The translations under genes and the position numbers were made by a program. From assembly GCA_028583415.1 (NCBI GenBank), contig CM053269.1, forward strand, positions 75,569,567-75,633,566: a stretch of DNA of 64,000 nt, written 5' to 3'. Of the stretch, positions 45,275-58,500 are shown one piece after another. Within the stretch, counting starts at the first letter, position 1. Every line of letters begins with the position of its first letter. The notes beneath the pieces were generated by a model that searched no databases, was not told where the DNA came from, and saw only the letters and a list, made by a program, of their open reading frames with translations. The DNA comes from Protea cynaroides (Eukaryota > Streptophyta > Magnoliopsida > Proteales > Proteaceae).

Positions 45275-46979
45275 GGGTAAACTACTCATACCACCCATGG
45301 AATCAATTCTTATTACACATGAACCTAAAAGTTGACAATAATTACTCATACTTCCCCTAAACCTCTGTGGACCATTATACCCTTAGTCTATTTACCAAAA
45401 AAAACCCAAGAGTCATTTTTGCCCTTTTTAAAACAAAAAACCCAAAATACCCTTTAAACGCTTTGTAGAGAATGAGTCCCCAAATCCATCCCATTCATTG
45501 TTCGCTACTATGGGGCTACACTCTGTTCGTCTTCTCCATCGCTGGTCTGCGGTGAGAAGCTCTATAGTCGGTCTTCAGTGCTACAACACTCTAGGTTGAT
45601 GGCGCATTTGGAGTTGTATACTCGCTTCGGTTTTTCGTGTGGAGAAGAAAGCCCTAAATCCATAAGATGGGTTTGGTTTGGGTGTAGCAGACAAGGGAAA
45701 CGCCCCAATCTGTGAGAGGAGGAATTGCTTCAATATAGGTTCCATCCAGTTTGAATAATAGCACAAAAGCCCAATTCATCCCATGGATCAGACAACCCAA
45801 CCCAACTCTCCCCTGAGTACGTCTTTGCTCCTCTGTCTCCTCCTTTTCTCCACTCCTCTGAGTTGTTCCTCTGTTTCAGGTTTTTTTCTTCTTCTTTTTT
45901 CTAACTAAATATCAAAGATACATTCTCTCTCCTGCTATGGTTGGCTTTTTCTTGATAGCATCGGCGACGATGCTAGACCTTCCGGCTTCAGCTTCTCCTT
46001 TTTGGGCAGTTTTCACAGATTCCACCTCGAAGGACACCACAACTATTTACACTTTTTCTCCCATTCTTGGATGGAATTTTTAGTGGCAGGCCACCCATCC
46101 TCAGATTTTGATCACTTGTTCACTCCATTCTCCATCGAATCCACTAGGTTTTAGGTCCAGTAAAAAAAATTGGAATCCCATAGGTTTTAGACATACATGG
46201 TTTCAAGTTTCTTGCAAATAATAGAAAGCTATCTTCGTCAACTTTGGTAGATATTAGAGTATTTGTATATCTAGATTTCACACATAAAGAGGAGCAGAAG
46301 CAGTTGCAGTTGCAGTGGAAGGCGTCTTGGTTTGAGTTTCCCTCTTGCGAATTTCCCTTTTGGCTCTAATTCTGTTGAGTGATTCTTATCTGACCCAAAG
46401 CTTTCATCTGTGATTAAATGAAAATATGCTTGGATAAAAAAATGAAACTAAAATCGAATAGCATTTGTTCTTTTGAATGCTTACTGTGTGGAATTGGAGA
46501 ATAGGCAAAATCAGGAACTTGAAAATGATAAACACTCTAGTAAAAATGTGGAACTTTTGAAGGTCTGTAACATGAATGGAAAATCGAAGTAAGATTTTCA
46601 CGTGGTGATGACAGTTTTGCTGCTTTTATGGTTGTTTTGTTGAGGGGAGTCTCCAGAGACAATCGAAGGAGAAGGGAGAGAGAGGATAGAGAACTAGCGC
46701 CGGAGAAGAAGATAGGAACGACGATGGAGGTAGTCTGAGACGTGGTTTGGGGGAAATGAACAAGAAAAAGAAAAGGATTGGGTTTTAAACAAACACTAAT
46801 TTTGTCTTTTTACAATACCCAAAAAGATATAAGGTAAAAGAATTCCATCATGCTGACATCAGCATTTGTGGATCTTACTGTAGCAAGGTTTGAGATTTAG
46901 GGATAGTATGAGTAATTATCGTCAATTTTTAGATTCATGCCTAGTAAAAATCGATTGTGGTGGTATGAATAATTAACCC
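45275..46979. mobile_element. MULE-like element with ~90-bp inverted termini
   Basis: The left end GGGTAAACTACTCATACCAC matches the inverted right end GGGTTAATTATTCATACCAC, and the similarity continues for ~90 bp (AAAGTTGAC/AAAATTGAC, ATAATTACTCATAC). No transposase is present. Flanking AATTCAAA at 45251-45258 and 46995-47002 could be a target duplication, with A-rich extra bases between it and the termini. The interior has leader-like GA- and CT-rich blocks. It separates FAX1 from the PPR pseudogene. Confidence 0.65.
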
Positions 46980-47062
46980 AAAAAAAAAAAACATAATTCA
47001 AACGATAGAGAAAAGAATAGAAAACCGAATGATGTTCTTATTGATTAGCATCACTCTTAGAA

Positions 47063-47176
47063 GTTATGAATGATTGATACTTTTTTTTTTTTTTTTTTGC
47101 TAAAGATCAGCAAAGTATTCATTAATAAAAACAAATTTACAATAACATCAAACCGAATGAGGTTATGAATGATTGA
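47063..47176 (-). mobile_element. LINE-tail insertion with 15-bp target duplication
   Basis: GTTATGAATGATTGA stands at 47063-47077 and 47162-47176. Between are a T-run of ~20 and TGCTAAAGATCAGCAAAGTATTCATTAATAAAA, the end seen in the larger LINE fragment at 22080. About 84 bp were inserted, just upstream of the PPR pseudogene. Confidence 0.8.
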
Positions 47177-47191
47177 GACACTCCCGTAACG

Positions 47192-49841
47192 ATGCGAATG
47201 CATTTTCCTCACAAATACCGAAATGAGTTCTTAGGACGCTTAATTTTTTCCAGACATCCCACAAAAATGATTCATATCGGACAACCCCGAACCCCACATA
47301 CCCAAAAATTTTATCTGGGTATCTCAATAGAGTCTGCCACTTATTCGGCTCTGCTTCAATCCTCCACAAGAACTGGTTCTCTGATCCGTGGGAAGCTTAT
47401 ACATGCTCATATGATCAAGATGTTCTACAACCCCTGTCTGTACCTTGAAAACAATCTGTTGCATATGTATTGGAAATGTGGTGAAATGGAAATTGCTCGC
47501 CATTTGTTTGATAGAATGCCTACACAGGATATGGTTTCTCCATACCCTCTTATTTCTGGTTATTCCCAGATTGGTTTCTATCATGAAGCCGTGGGTGTGT
47601 TCAATGAAGCTAGGATAGCTCGTATGAAATTGCTTTGAGCCTTTGAGTGTATGTGCTCGAGCTGGGGATCTAATACTGGGAAAGCGAATTCACGGGTTGA
47701 TTACCATCAGCAGTTTGGCTAATCAAGTCTTTTTGACCAATTCACTTATTGATATGTAGTCAAACTGTGGACACATGGATCAGGCAAGGTGCTTGTTCGA
47801 TCATTCGGATCAATTAGATGATGTTTCTTGGAATTCCTTGATTGCTGGTTATGTTTAGATTGGCTTGAATGATGAAGTCCTAAAAATTCTTATTAAAATG
47901 CATCAATCTGAATTTAAATTGAACAGTTTTGCATTGGGTAGTGTTATAAAGGCATGCTGCTCGAGTTTTAAAATTTCAAAAAAAATCGGAAAAATGCTTC
48001 ATGCCTGCATAATAATCTAGCTTGGTTTGGATTTGGAAGATGTGGCGGGAACTGCATTGCTTGATATGTATGCAAAGAATGGGTATCTGGGTGATGTAGT
48101 CAATATTTTCAGGCTTATACCTGGCCCGAATGTAGTCACATTTAATGCCATGATTGCTGGGTTCTTCCGATCAGAGACTGAATTCTGTGATGAATTTGCA
48201 GATGAATCCCTGAATCTCTTCTCTGAAATGTGAAAAAAGGGATGAAACCTTCGAAGTTTACATTCTCTAGCATACTTAAAGCTTTTAATGTAGTTGGAGC
48301 TTTTGATTATGGAAAGCAAATACATGCTCAAATCTTCAAGAGCAATCTCCAATCTGATGATTTCGTTGAAAGTGGACTTATTGACTTATACTTATTGTTG
48401 GGTTCAACTGAGGATGGATTGAGATGTTTTAATTCAACCTTAAAACTGGATATTTTCTCATGGACATCCCAGATTGGGGGTTGTGTCTGGAATGGCCAAT
48501 TTGAGCTTGCATTGAATCTGTTCTCTGAATTGCTCACTTCTGGAAGAAAACCAGATGAATTCACAATTTAGTGTCTTAATTGCCTGTGCGAATTGGCTGC
48601 TGCTAGATCTGGTGAGCAGATCCAGTGCTATGCCATGAAAACTGGAATCTTGGGTGCACTATTGTTGCAAACTCACAGATTTGCATGTATGCAAAGTCAG
48701 GAGATATAGATGCTGCAAACCTTACATTCAAGGAGACAAGGAACCATGATGTTGTGTCTTGGTCTGCGATGATCTCTAGCAATGCCCAACATGGCTGTGC
48801 AAAGGAAGCTCTGAGCTTCTATGGGAGGATGAAGAATTCAGGGATTACACGTAACCACGTTACATTTCTTGGAGTTCTTATGGCATGTAGCCACGGCGGT
48901 CTTGTGGATGATGGATTCGGTGTAGTTTTCAACTTTACAGGAATATTTGGTAGAATGTAGACTTCAAATGTGTTCATTTCTCTGCAGGATTTGGATTTCC
49001 TTGTCTGTCCCGCAATCTACTTTTGCATTCCATATCTAGAGAGAGTTCTTGAATCTTCCTGTCTTAATGACTGAGCCCTCATTGTATCTGAATTCAGGCA
49101 ATTTGAAATCATGATGAGAGACCATCCAAGCGTTAAACACTGTTCATGCATCGTTGACCTCAATGGTTGTGCTGGAAGACTGGCTGATGCCGAGAGCTTC
49201 ATTATGAATTCACACTTTAAGGATGACCCTGTAATGTGGTGTGCCTTGTTAGGTGCTTGCCGGGTCCACAGGGACATTGTCATGGGAAAACACGTTACAG
49301 AACGAATCATTGAGAATGAACCACAAGCTTCGGTCTCTTATGTGCTTCTCTACAATATATACTTGGATGCTGGCATAAAACAACCAGCAACGGAAATAAG
49401 AGATTTGATGAAAAATCGAGGTGTGAAAATGGAGCCTGGTCTTAGTTGGATTGAAATTGGGACGGTTGTTAATTCTTTTGTGTCAAGTGACAGGTCCCAT
49501 GAAAAGTGTCGAGTTATTTACGCCAAGTTGGAAGAAATGTTGGAAAATATTTAAAAAAATTGGCTATGTTGATGAAACATCTGTTTTTGATACCTCTGAG
49601 CAAGATCAAAAAGATGGCTTTGTGGTGAAATACCAGTGTGAAGTTAGCTGTGACCCTTGGTATAATTGATTTGCCGAAGTTAGCTCCGATAAGAGTCTTG
49701 AAGAACTTGAGGGTCTGCCAGGATTGCCATACAACAATGAAATTCTTTTTTAAGGTAAAAAAGAGAGAAATAGTTCTCAGAGATCCTATTCGCTTCCATC
49801 GCTTCATAGAAGGTTCTTGTTCTTGTAAAGTCTATTGGTGA
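47192..49841 (+). pseudogene. PPR protein of the PLS/DYW class, broken
   Basis: Repeats such as LIHAHMIKMFYNPCLYLENN, ARHLFDRMPTQDMV, GTALLDMYAKNGYLGD, TFNAMIAGFF, GKQIHAQIFKSN and VVSWSAMISSNAQHG line up as PPR motifs, followed by E-type motifs (VMWCALLGACRVHRDIVMG, SYVLLYNIY). The C-terminus is DYW-like (IRVLKNLRVCQDCH, EGSCSCKVYW, stop at 49841). Such proteins edit or stabilise organelle RNAs. Stops near 47636, 47756, 47858, 48231 and 48569 and several frameshifts disable it. The HxE site of the DYW deaminase is damaged: near 49630 the frame reads QCE and then shifts. From memory it resembles Arabidopsis At3g13880; a search should decide. Confidence 0.85.
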
Positions 49842-51239
49842 TGGATTGAAGCCAGATGATGCGCCTCAGACTAACCAAAAGGAAACTCAACAGCGTTCTC
49901 TTATTCAGCATTTCCATGAGAATGTTGGACAGAGTTACTAGTTGCTTAATGCTTTCAGGGCTTCAGATTGATGGTCATGTACAGTGGAAAAAGATCGATG
50001 GTAGCTCCTTAACTCTACAGTGTTACATCATCAACAAATTCAGGAGCAACAAAATAGGCATGCAATAGTTATTATCTCTTTGAAACAAGAAGGAATGGTT
50101 AATCCAAGAGATTTCTGTCCCTAGAGTCAACAAATTTTTTTAATAGTTAGGCCTCGAGGAGAGCTTAATCATGACCTCTTAATTGTGAGCTGTGGTCCTT
50201 GCCTACTGAGCTAGCCCCTTGGCATTAGAATCGACAGTCGTGAGATGATTTCTGACCATCAGCAGCATAAAGAACTGGATTTTTAAACATTTAACCACGT
50301 ATGTTGAATGCTTTCATTCCTCCTATCCCTCTGAGCATTTTTAATATTCATTTTGCTTCTTTGAGGATCTTCATACTACTTTCTGTCATAGTTGCATTTA
50401 GCTTTGTCCCTTAATTATTTCATTGTATGTGCTTCTGATATGCTTAGATAATAGTCAAATATTTTACATTCCATAGAGGTCCCTTTGTCCCTCAACTTCA
50501 AGGCCTTGAAGAGCAGTTTATTATTTGACAATTTTCAAGTGTCTTAGAAGAAATAAGTAGAGCCTTCTAATAGAAATTTTGTGATAAATTTTCTCCGCAG
50601 GTAAAAATTACTAGATTTTTATGGGAAGCTGAAAGGCTACCAGGTGCTTGCTTAGTTTCATCTACTTTTTCTGTTCGTAATATGTTTATGCAGTTTGGTT
50701 TAGTTACATTTGCTTTGTTTTGGGTTGTTATTGTTTTTGTTATTGACAGGATGCAATGGCCTTCTTACATAGATGATGGTGCCATTTGCTAACAGGTTTG
50801 GAAGTGGATATTCTTACTTCGTTACTAATCCATACTGCTTATGCTATTTGGTTATTTGGACAATTTGATGAAATAGTTGAAATTTATTTTAGACATGACA
50901 GGGTTCTCCTGAGCACTTTTCTGTTCATCTTATGCACTTAAAACACATTTGATAGAGGGACCTGCAGAAGCCTTTCAAGTTTCAACACAGTTGACTTTGT
51001 GGTTTAGGTCTCAGAAATATTGTAAATATGACAAGTCTTCATGTTTCAAATTGTCAGCATTTTGCTGGACCTTTTGCATGATAGTTGCAAGCTTGTGGAC
51101 ATCTGATACATGTATGGAAACTTGAAGAAAATACAGGTTTTGATGGATAACCGTGATACCTTTTCTGATAAAGTTTATCCCATATTTATATTGATTTCTA
51201 TGTATACATTTACAAACAATCAGCTACATATTTTGAAAT
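49842..51239. other. Non-coding flank between PPR pseudogene and copia
   Basis: T-rich sequence typical of plant 3' flanks. I see no coding sequence. The motif GCCTACTGAGCTAGCCCC near 50200 has a tRNA-like look but no full tRNA fold is seen. Confidence 0.4.
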
Positions 51240-54190
51240 CACTCCTGATTTTGTGCGGGCTGATTTGTAGGGATATGATAGGATAAGGTGTGACAAGAGT
51301 TTGAATATTTGAATTCAAACTAATTCTTATCCCTACATTAACGTATTTGAAATATTTGAAATTTGAATGAGATTTTATCTCTAGCAATCTTCCTGATTTT
51401 GTGCAGGTTGATTTGTAGGGTTGTGATAGAGATTTTTATCTCTAAACAATCCTTATCTCTAACAGCCCCCCTCAAGGTGATGAGGGTCTTTCTCGAATCA
51501 TCAACTTGTCTCTGAGATAAATAAAACAGACAGTAGAGAGTGGCTTGGTAAATTCATCAGCTAGTTGATCCTTAGTGGAGATGAACTTAACTTGAAGAGT
51601 TTTGTTTGCAACCAAGTGTCAGAGAAAATGGAATTCCACTTCAATATGCTTAGTTCTAGAAATAGAGGATTAGCTGTCAAATAAGTTGCTCCCAGATTAT
51701 GACACCATAAGATTGGTAGGGTTGTCACTGGTTGACCAAGTTCTTGGAGGAGAGATTTAAGCCAGACAATCTCAGCAGTGGCATTTGCTAGAGCTCTGTA
51801 TTCTGATTCAGTGGATGAGCGAGCTATGGTAGCTTGTTTGCAAGATGACCAAGAAATGAGGTTGGAGCCAAGATAAATGGCGTACCCACTTGTAGACTGT
51901 CTATCATCAGGACATCCACCCAATCAGCATCATTGAAAGCATGCAGTTGATGATGAGATTGCCTATTAATTTGAAGACCATGATTGATTGTTGTTTTGAG
52001 GTATCTTAGAATTCGCTTTGCAGCCTGTCAGTGTTCGTTAGTAGGTGTGCTCAGAAATTGGCATACGTTATTTACAGCATAAGAAATGTCTGGTCTTGTT
52101 AATGTGACATATTGCAAAGCTCCAACAACACTTCTATAGGCTGTGGGATTGGAAAGTGGAATTCATGAGCTGAGCGAAAGCCGAGATGGGGTACTCATGG
52201 GGCTGGTGATGGGTATGGAACCAGCCATGCCCGTCTTTTGTAGGAGGTCATATATGTACTTATGCTGAGATAAAATCATTCCATGTTGATTATAGATAAC
52301 CTCCACACTAAGGAAGTAGTGGAGACGCCCCAAGTCTCGAATGGCGAACTCCTTGCCAATGTCCTCGATAATCTGAGAAACCATATGTTTATCGGATCCA
52401 GTAATGACTATGTCATCAACATAGACGAGAAGATATAAAAATTGCACCCCCTTGTGATAAATAAAGAGTGAGGTGTCTTTCTTGGAACCAATGAATACTA
52501 CTGAAGTGAGGTGAGTACTCAATCGTATAAACCAGGCTCGGGGAGCTTGTTTCAACCCATACAAGGATTTTCGTAGGTGACAAACATGAGAGGGGCGATC
52601 CGGATCCGTAAAACCAGAGGGTTGTATCATGTATACATCCTCATGTAATTCTCCATGAAGAAAGGCATTACTGACATCCAATTGATGGATGGGCCAATTA
52701 TGCGCAGTAGCAATGGAGAGGACAACATGTACTGTAGTAGGCTTGACCACGGGATTAAAAGTCTCCGTATAGTCTATTCCTTCAGTTTGATTGTACCCTT
52801 TGCTACAAGACGTGCCTAATAACGCTCAATAGAACCATCAACTTTTCTTTTTATCTTGAACACCCATTTACAGCCAACAATGTTGTATGTAGAAGAGGGA
52901 GGAACAAGCTCCCATGTGCCATTGTTTATTAGAGCGTTATATTCTTGAGACATGGCAAGCCGCCACTTTTTAGTTTTGTTTGCCTCTGTAAAACAAGTGG
53001 GTTCAACCTCCATATCAGTTGCAGCTATATGAGCTGATGGTAATGGATAGTGGGTTGAAGGACGAGGGTTAACTCGTAGGGTCATATGATGAGTGCGAGC
53101 GGGTTCAATTGATTCATGATCCGATTGCTGGTGAGAAAGTACTGTTGTAGGACTTGTACCTGCAAGATTCGTTAATTCAAGAGGAATAGCAATAGGTAAA
53201 GAGTTAGTAACAATTGGATCATCATAGGCGGATGGTGGAATGGATACTTGAGATGGTGGAGTAAAATTGATACATGAGGCTTGCTGCTGACCAGTAATCT
53301 TAGTGAACGGATCACTTGTAGATGAAATCATCAATGATGAGGATTGCTCAATAGAATGAGATCTTGATGATGGTAATAGATGTTTAAATGGGAATAGATC
53401 TTCAATAAGTTTAATATGACGTGCTAAGTAAACACGTCCAGTAAGAGGATCAAGACATCTATACCCATGAAGTAAGGGACTGTACCCTAAAAACACACAT
53501 TGTTTAGAATGACAATCAAACTTTTGGGTATTATAGGGACGAAGCAAGGGATATACAGCACACCCAAAAACTTTGAGAAAATCATAATCAAGTTGTTTGA
53601 AATATAGATTATGAAATGGATTGTCCTCTTTTAGAACAAGTGTGGGTAACCTATTTATTAAATAGGTGGTTGTGTCAAAAGCATAGTATCAATAACGCAA
53701 TGGAATAAAGGCATGAGCCAGAAGAGTTAGACCAGTATCTACAATATGACAGATTTTTCGTTTTGCAGTTCCATTTTGTTCATGAGTGTGGGGACAGGCC
53801 ACACAATGTATAATCCCATGTTATTGTAAATACTGGTTCAACCGTTGGTATTCACCACCCCAGTCTGATTGAAAAACTTTAATAGATTTGGAAAATTGAC
53901 ATTCAATCATAAATTTGAATTTAACAAAAATGGATGGAATTTCAGAATGGAGTGTAGCAAAATACGGTCAAGTGAATTTTGTTTTATCATCAATAAAAAC
54001 AACAAAATACTTGTGCCCAATAGGAGAAGAGATGGGTGCAAGACCCCATACATCACTGAAAATTAAATCAAACATTTCATTACTAATTGAACCAGTAAGA
54101 GGTAAAGATTGTTTATGAGATTTTCCTAAATAACAGGAGGGACATGGAGCTAATTTAGGAGAGGAACAAGAAATAACATTTTTATTTAAA
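51240..54190 (-). mobile_element. Truncated copia element: integrase to 3' LTR
   Basis: Minus strand: integrase (from 54190), linker, RT, RNase H, purine tract (TTGAGGGGGGC at about 51465-51475), then LTR ending TAACA at 51464 on the plus strand. The outer LTR edge is unclear. A segment beginning CCTGATTTTGTGC and holding TGATTTGTAGGG is present twice, near 51244 and 51392. The upstream half (gag, protease, 5' LTR) is absent: at 54191 a MULE begins, and no copia sequence resumes on its far side at 62054. Confidence 0.8.
51561..54190 (-). pseudogene. Copia integrase-RT-RNase H coding remnant
   Basis: CPSCYLGKSHKQSLPL and FSDVWGLAP (first Asp) lie near 54120-54030; FQSDWGGEYQRL (second Asp) near 53860; TAA interrupts near 53822. 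The catalytic Glu position reads NGTAKRKICHI, with Lys, near 53770. The linker GYSPLLHGYRCLDPLTGRVY follows (53485), then WELVPPSSTYNIVGCKWVFK (52910-52850). RT is open from 52750: HQLDVSNAFLHGELHEDVY, SLYGLKQAPRAW and the catalytic VYVDDIVITGSD. RNase H (RQSTSGYAIYLGSNLISW, ARSSTESEYRALA) is at 51905-51770. Confidence 0.85.
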
Positions 54191-54639
54191 GAAAAAAATT
54201 TCATCTAACCCCCAAAAACTATGTCACATTCCATCTGACCCCCAACATTTTCAAAAGTCTCATCTACTCTCCGAAAGGTTTCCAAATGTCTCATCTACCA
54301 CCCAAAGTATTTTCACCGTTAGTCAAATAGACCCCACCCGTTAGTATAGTCCTGTTAGTTGCAAATATTAGGACAATATTGCCCTTTTCCCTGTAGTAGA
54401 AGACGATAATGCCCCCTCAAGTGAAAATACATTTACTTACCAAATTCTTCTTCAACAGTAAAAGTAAAAAAGAAAAAACCCTGTTTCGAAACCTTTCTTC
54501 CCCGACGACTATCAACGGTGGAACCTTCTTTCGTGCCAATAGTGTGTTGTCCGTTTGTAGTCGGCGACGACACACAGCAGTGTGTGCTTTATTTAACCAG
54601 CAGTTAGCTGCGACAACTACAGTGAAGCATCTTCACTGA

Positions 54640-55564
54640 CGATGGATTCTGCTTCTCTGTAGAAAGGAGAAGAAATCCGCAGAGTCTGCTTCTATTCTCG
54701 TACGAGCTACGAAGGAAGCCCTAGATATTTTAGGGCAAAGATTCGACATCAGACGACGATCGGAAGCCCCCTATCAGAGATTGCATGAACCTCCATTTGT
54801 ATATTTTTCCCAATCTTTAGGTATGAAACCCTAATATGAAATTACCACAGTCAGTTGCCTACAAACATTATATAGTTATGAATTGAATCTTTAGTTATTC
54901 CCTCACAGTGAAGGAGTGGGTTCAGCCGACAGCCGACAACCGAACTTTTGTCGATTCCTCGACAGTAAGGTTAGTTCATTGTTAATCTGTGGGACTCTGT
55001 TTTCTAACCTTTTTTTATGCGTTTCTTATCCATTCTTTATTCCTTAAAATTTCTTTCAATTTTATTCTCTCGATAGTGGTGTTTGTCCCCCTCCCCAATG
55101 CTTTCCCTTTTTTTTAATCTTAATTTTCATGGAAAGGTTCAAATGTTTGGAAACATCACTATTGTTTGGAAACATCAGTATTGTAGTGCTGAGAAACTGC
55201 TCCTTTACAAAATGTCTGAAAACATCGCTACTTTACAAATTCTTTATTCTCTCGACAGTGGTCTGGAAACAGTAGTGTTGGGGACCAAATCATTCCCCAG
55301 CACTATTGTTTGGAAACATCACTTTTGTAGGACTGAGAAACATCACTACTTTAAAAAAAATTTGAAACAAAACATCATTCATTTTAATAGAAAGTTTGCT
55401 TAGTTATATCATGCTGGGGACCAAATCATTCCCCAGCACTATTGTTTGGAAACATCACTTTTGTAGGATTGAGAAACATCACTACTTTAGAAAATTTTTG
55501 AAACAAAACATCAATCATTTTAATAGATTCTAACTGATTTTTTTTTCTTCATATAAATAGCATA
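54640..55564. other. 5' region of the MULE transposase gene
   Basis: Leader and possible non-coding exons upstream of the transposase. No firm coding sequence. It includes the repeat block at 55140-55540 listed separately. Confidence 0.45.
55140..55540. repeat. Tandem ~140-bp repeats with a perfect hairpin
   Basis: Copies near 55278-55400 and 55412-55540 share GGGGACCAAATCATTCCCCA, GCACTATTGTTTGG, AAACATCACTTTTGTAGGA and GAAACATCACTACTTTA; a third, diverged copy is near 55140-55245. In the second copy TGCTGGGGA (55412-55420) and TCCCCAGCA (55430-55438) form a perfect 9-bp stem with a 9-base loop. It ends just before the transposase start. Confidence 0.75.
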
Positions 55565-58500
55565 ATGAGTGATAAAGTTAGCATATATTACATGTGCGAG
55601 GATCGCACTGAAGTGAAGTTAGTCGATGAAGATCTATATGGTTGGATTGATGTGGTTTATGATGTGTATTGTACAGCTATCTAACATTCCAGATGGTAGA
55701 AATGTGACATTTTCTGTCAGGGCTGAGATGCCAAATGGAAGTTACAGAGATGTAAAGGGTGACATAGATGTTTCGGAGTTGACAAATTTCTTTAAAAATG
55801 AAGGTAAGGGTATCCCCATGCACATCAGTGAAGTCAGTGTGGGTGAGGCCATGGTAGAAAATTTCACTATTAATGGTTTGTCAGGAGCAATGATAGGTCG
55901 ACCACGACGTTGTAGGCCATCCAGGTTAAGGGCTGTCACAGTGCCTTTCGATGAAGGGCCCAGCACTACCACTGCCGGCCATCGCTGTTGGCGATGTCAC
56001 GGTCCCCGGTCCAGGAAGGACCCTACACTACCACTGCCACTACTACTACTATTGTTGGTAGGCAGGCTGAGAAGAATATGGCCAGCAGTACCACCACTAC
56101 CCCTACATCCACTACAGCTGATAGAGCACCTCTTTTGAGGAAGAAAACTGTTGTTAGTAAGCCCGTGAGGAAAGATAAAGACAAAGAACCAGCCATACAT
56201 TAAAGCAGTGAAGATGATGGTGATGAAGATAATTGGGATATTAATGTTGAGAAGAATATGACCAGCACTACCACCACTACCCCTACATCCACTACAGCTG
56301 ATAGAGCACCTCTTATGAGGAAGAAAACTGTTGTTAGTAAGCCCGTGAGAAAAGATAAAGACAAAGAACCAGTCATACATCAAAGCAGTGAAGATGATGG
56401 TGATGATGGTGATGAAGATAATTGGGATATTAATGTTGAAGATAATAGAGAATCTTCAATTGATTATGAAGAGTCTGTTGATGGAGAGGAAGATGATATG
56501 TTTCTATCAGACATGGAGGAAGATGAGGTTAAAGAAGAAATTGGTGTTAGAGACAGAGATCATGATATTGATGAAGTGGAGAGGGTCAACATTCAAATTG
56601 GAGATGAATTTGAAGATGTATATTCATATAGGAGAGCTCTTACAGACTTTATAGTCCAAGAAGGGTCAAATGTGATAAGGATGAAAAATGAGAAAAATAG
56701 AGTGACAGTTGTTTGTTCTACTGAGGGGTGCCCTTGGATGATATATGCTAATGCTAAATGGGATGGGCGTACATTCAAAGTGAAAAAGTATATTTTTCCC
56801 CATTCTTGTAGTAGGGTGGAGAAGAATAAAACTGCTTCTTTGGCCTGGATTGCACAGAAATTAGGTAGCAGGTTAAAGATTGATCCTGACATGAAAGTGA
56901 AGAGCATGAAAGCTACTATTAAGGCAAGATATGGTATCAAACCTAGTAGAGGCCAACTATACCGTGCACGGTTGATGGCCAAGGATGAGTCTCTTTCAAA
57001 TTTTAAGCAATCATATGCGTCATTGCAAAAGTATGGTGAGTTATTAGTAAAAAGGAACCCCGGTAGTTCTTTCAAACTTAAATTTGAAGAAAGGTCTGTT
57101 GCAACAAATATTGCAACAAATAAGCCCATCTTTGAGAGAGTTTTTGTCTGCTTAGGTGCATGTAAGAGGGGATTTGTAAAAGGCTGCAGACCATTTATTG
57201 GCATTGATGGATGCCACTTAAAAGGGGCATATGGTGGGATTCTTTTGGCTGCCACAGCAATGGACGCCAATAATGGCTTGTTTCTTATCGCTATCAGTAT
57301 GGTTGAAAGTGAAAGTAAAGATAGTTGGACATGGTTTCTGGCTGGGTTATCTGATGCATTCTCTTTTGATCTAAATGGGAAGAGTCTGACATTTATGTCA
57401 GACAAACAAAAGGTATATCTAATTTGAAGTTGAATCAGATACATTTAGTTTGATGTTTTAGATTATTGCACTCATAATATGTTAATTTGTTGTAGGGATT
57501 TATCCATTTTCTTGTTAAATTGTTGTAGGGATTGTCAGAAGCTCTCACAGATATATTTCCAACTGCACATCAAAAACTATGATGTAGACACTTGTACAAC
57601 AATTTCAAATTTAAGTACCCGGGAACCCTACTAAGGAGGTTGTTTTGAACCGCATGTAAGTCCTATAGTGCTGAGGGTTTTAAAGCTGTAATGCATGAGA
57701 TATCTATAGTAAGGATGCAATTGAGTGGTTAATGAGAAACCCAGTTTCAGCCTGGGCTCGACATGCTTTTGACCATGACATTGTTAGTGACCATGTCGCT
57801 AACAATATGTCAGAGTGCTTCAACAACTGGATCAATCCCTTCAGGTCTAAGCCTATTCCGGTATTAATTGATGAAATAAGGAGATAACTGATGAAAAAAA
57901 GGATGCAAAGCAGATACCAGTTAGCCTGTTCATTGAAGGGGAAGTTGACACCGGCATTTCGGAAGCAGTTGGACTTGGCACGAAATGCATCTAGATTTTG
58001 TAATGTACTTTCATGCGGTCCAGATGAATTCGAGATCAATGATGGAGATGATAGGTTTGTAGTGGATCTGAATATGAGCATGTGTGAGTGTTGGGCATGG
58101 AAAGTTACTGGACTTCCATGTAAACATGCAAGTGCTGCAATCCTATTCAAGCGAGGAAGATTAGAAGATCATGTATCACCATATTTCAGTCCTACAAAGT
58201 TTATGGATTGTTATACTGAGATTATACATGGTATGCCTGGTTTGGCCACTTTCAAGAACACTGGAGATGGTCCTGTCATACAACCTCCAGTTTTTAGGAG
58301 GCGAGCAGGTAGGCCATCCAAAAAAAAGGAGAAAAGAACATGATGAACAACCAGGTAGTCAAACTAGAAAGCATACATCTTCTGTTAAATGTTCCTACTG
58401 TACTCGAATTGGGCACAATTCGAGGACATGTAAAGCAAAGAAGGAGCATTCATCTCAGCAAAGATCCTCTCAGCAAACATCTTCTCAGCAAGGTACCTCT

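Noticed and set aside
54409..54639. 76-codon open frame near the MULE left end
   Set aside because: Within terminal and leader sequence of the MULE, with no domain or similarity.
56593..57444. 283-codon minus-strand open frame
   Set aside because: Antisense of the MULE transposase core; the plus strand carries the catalytic motifs.
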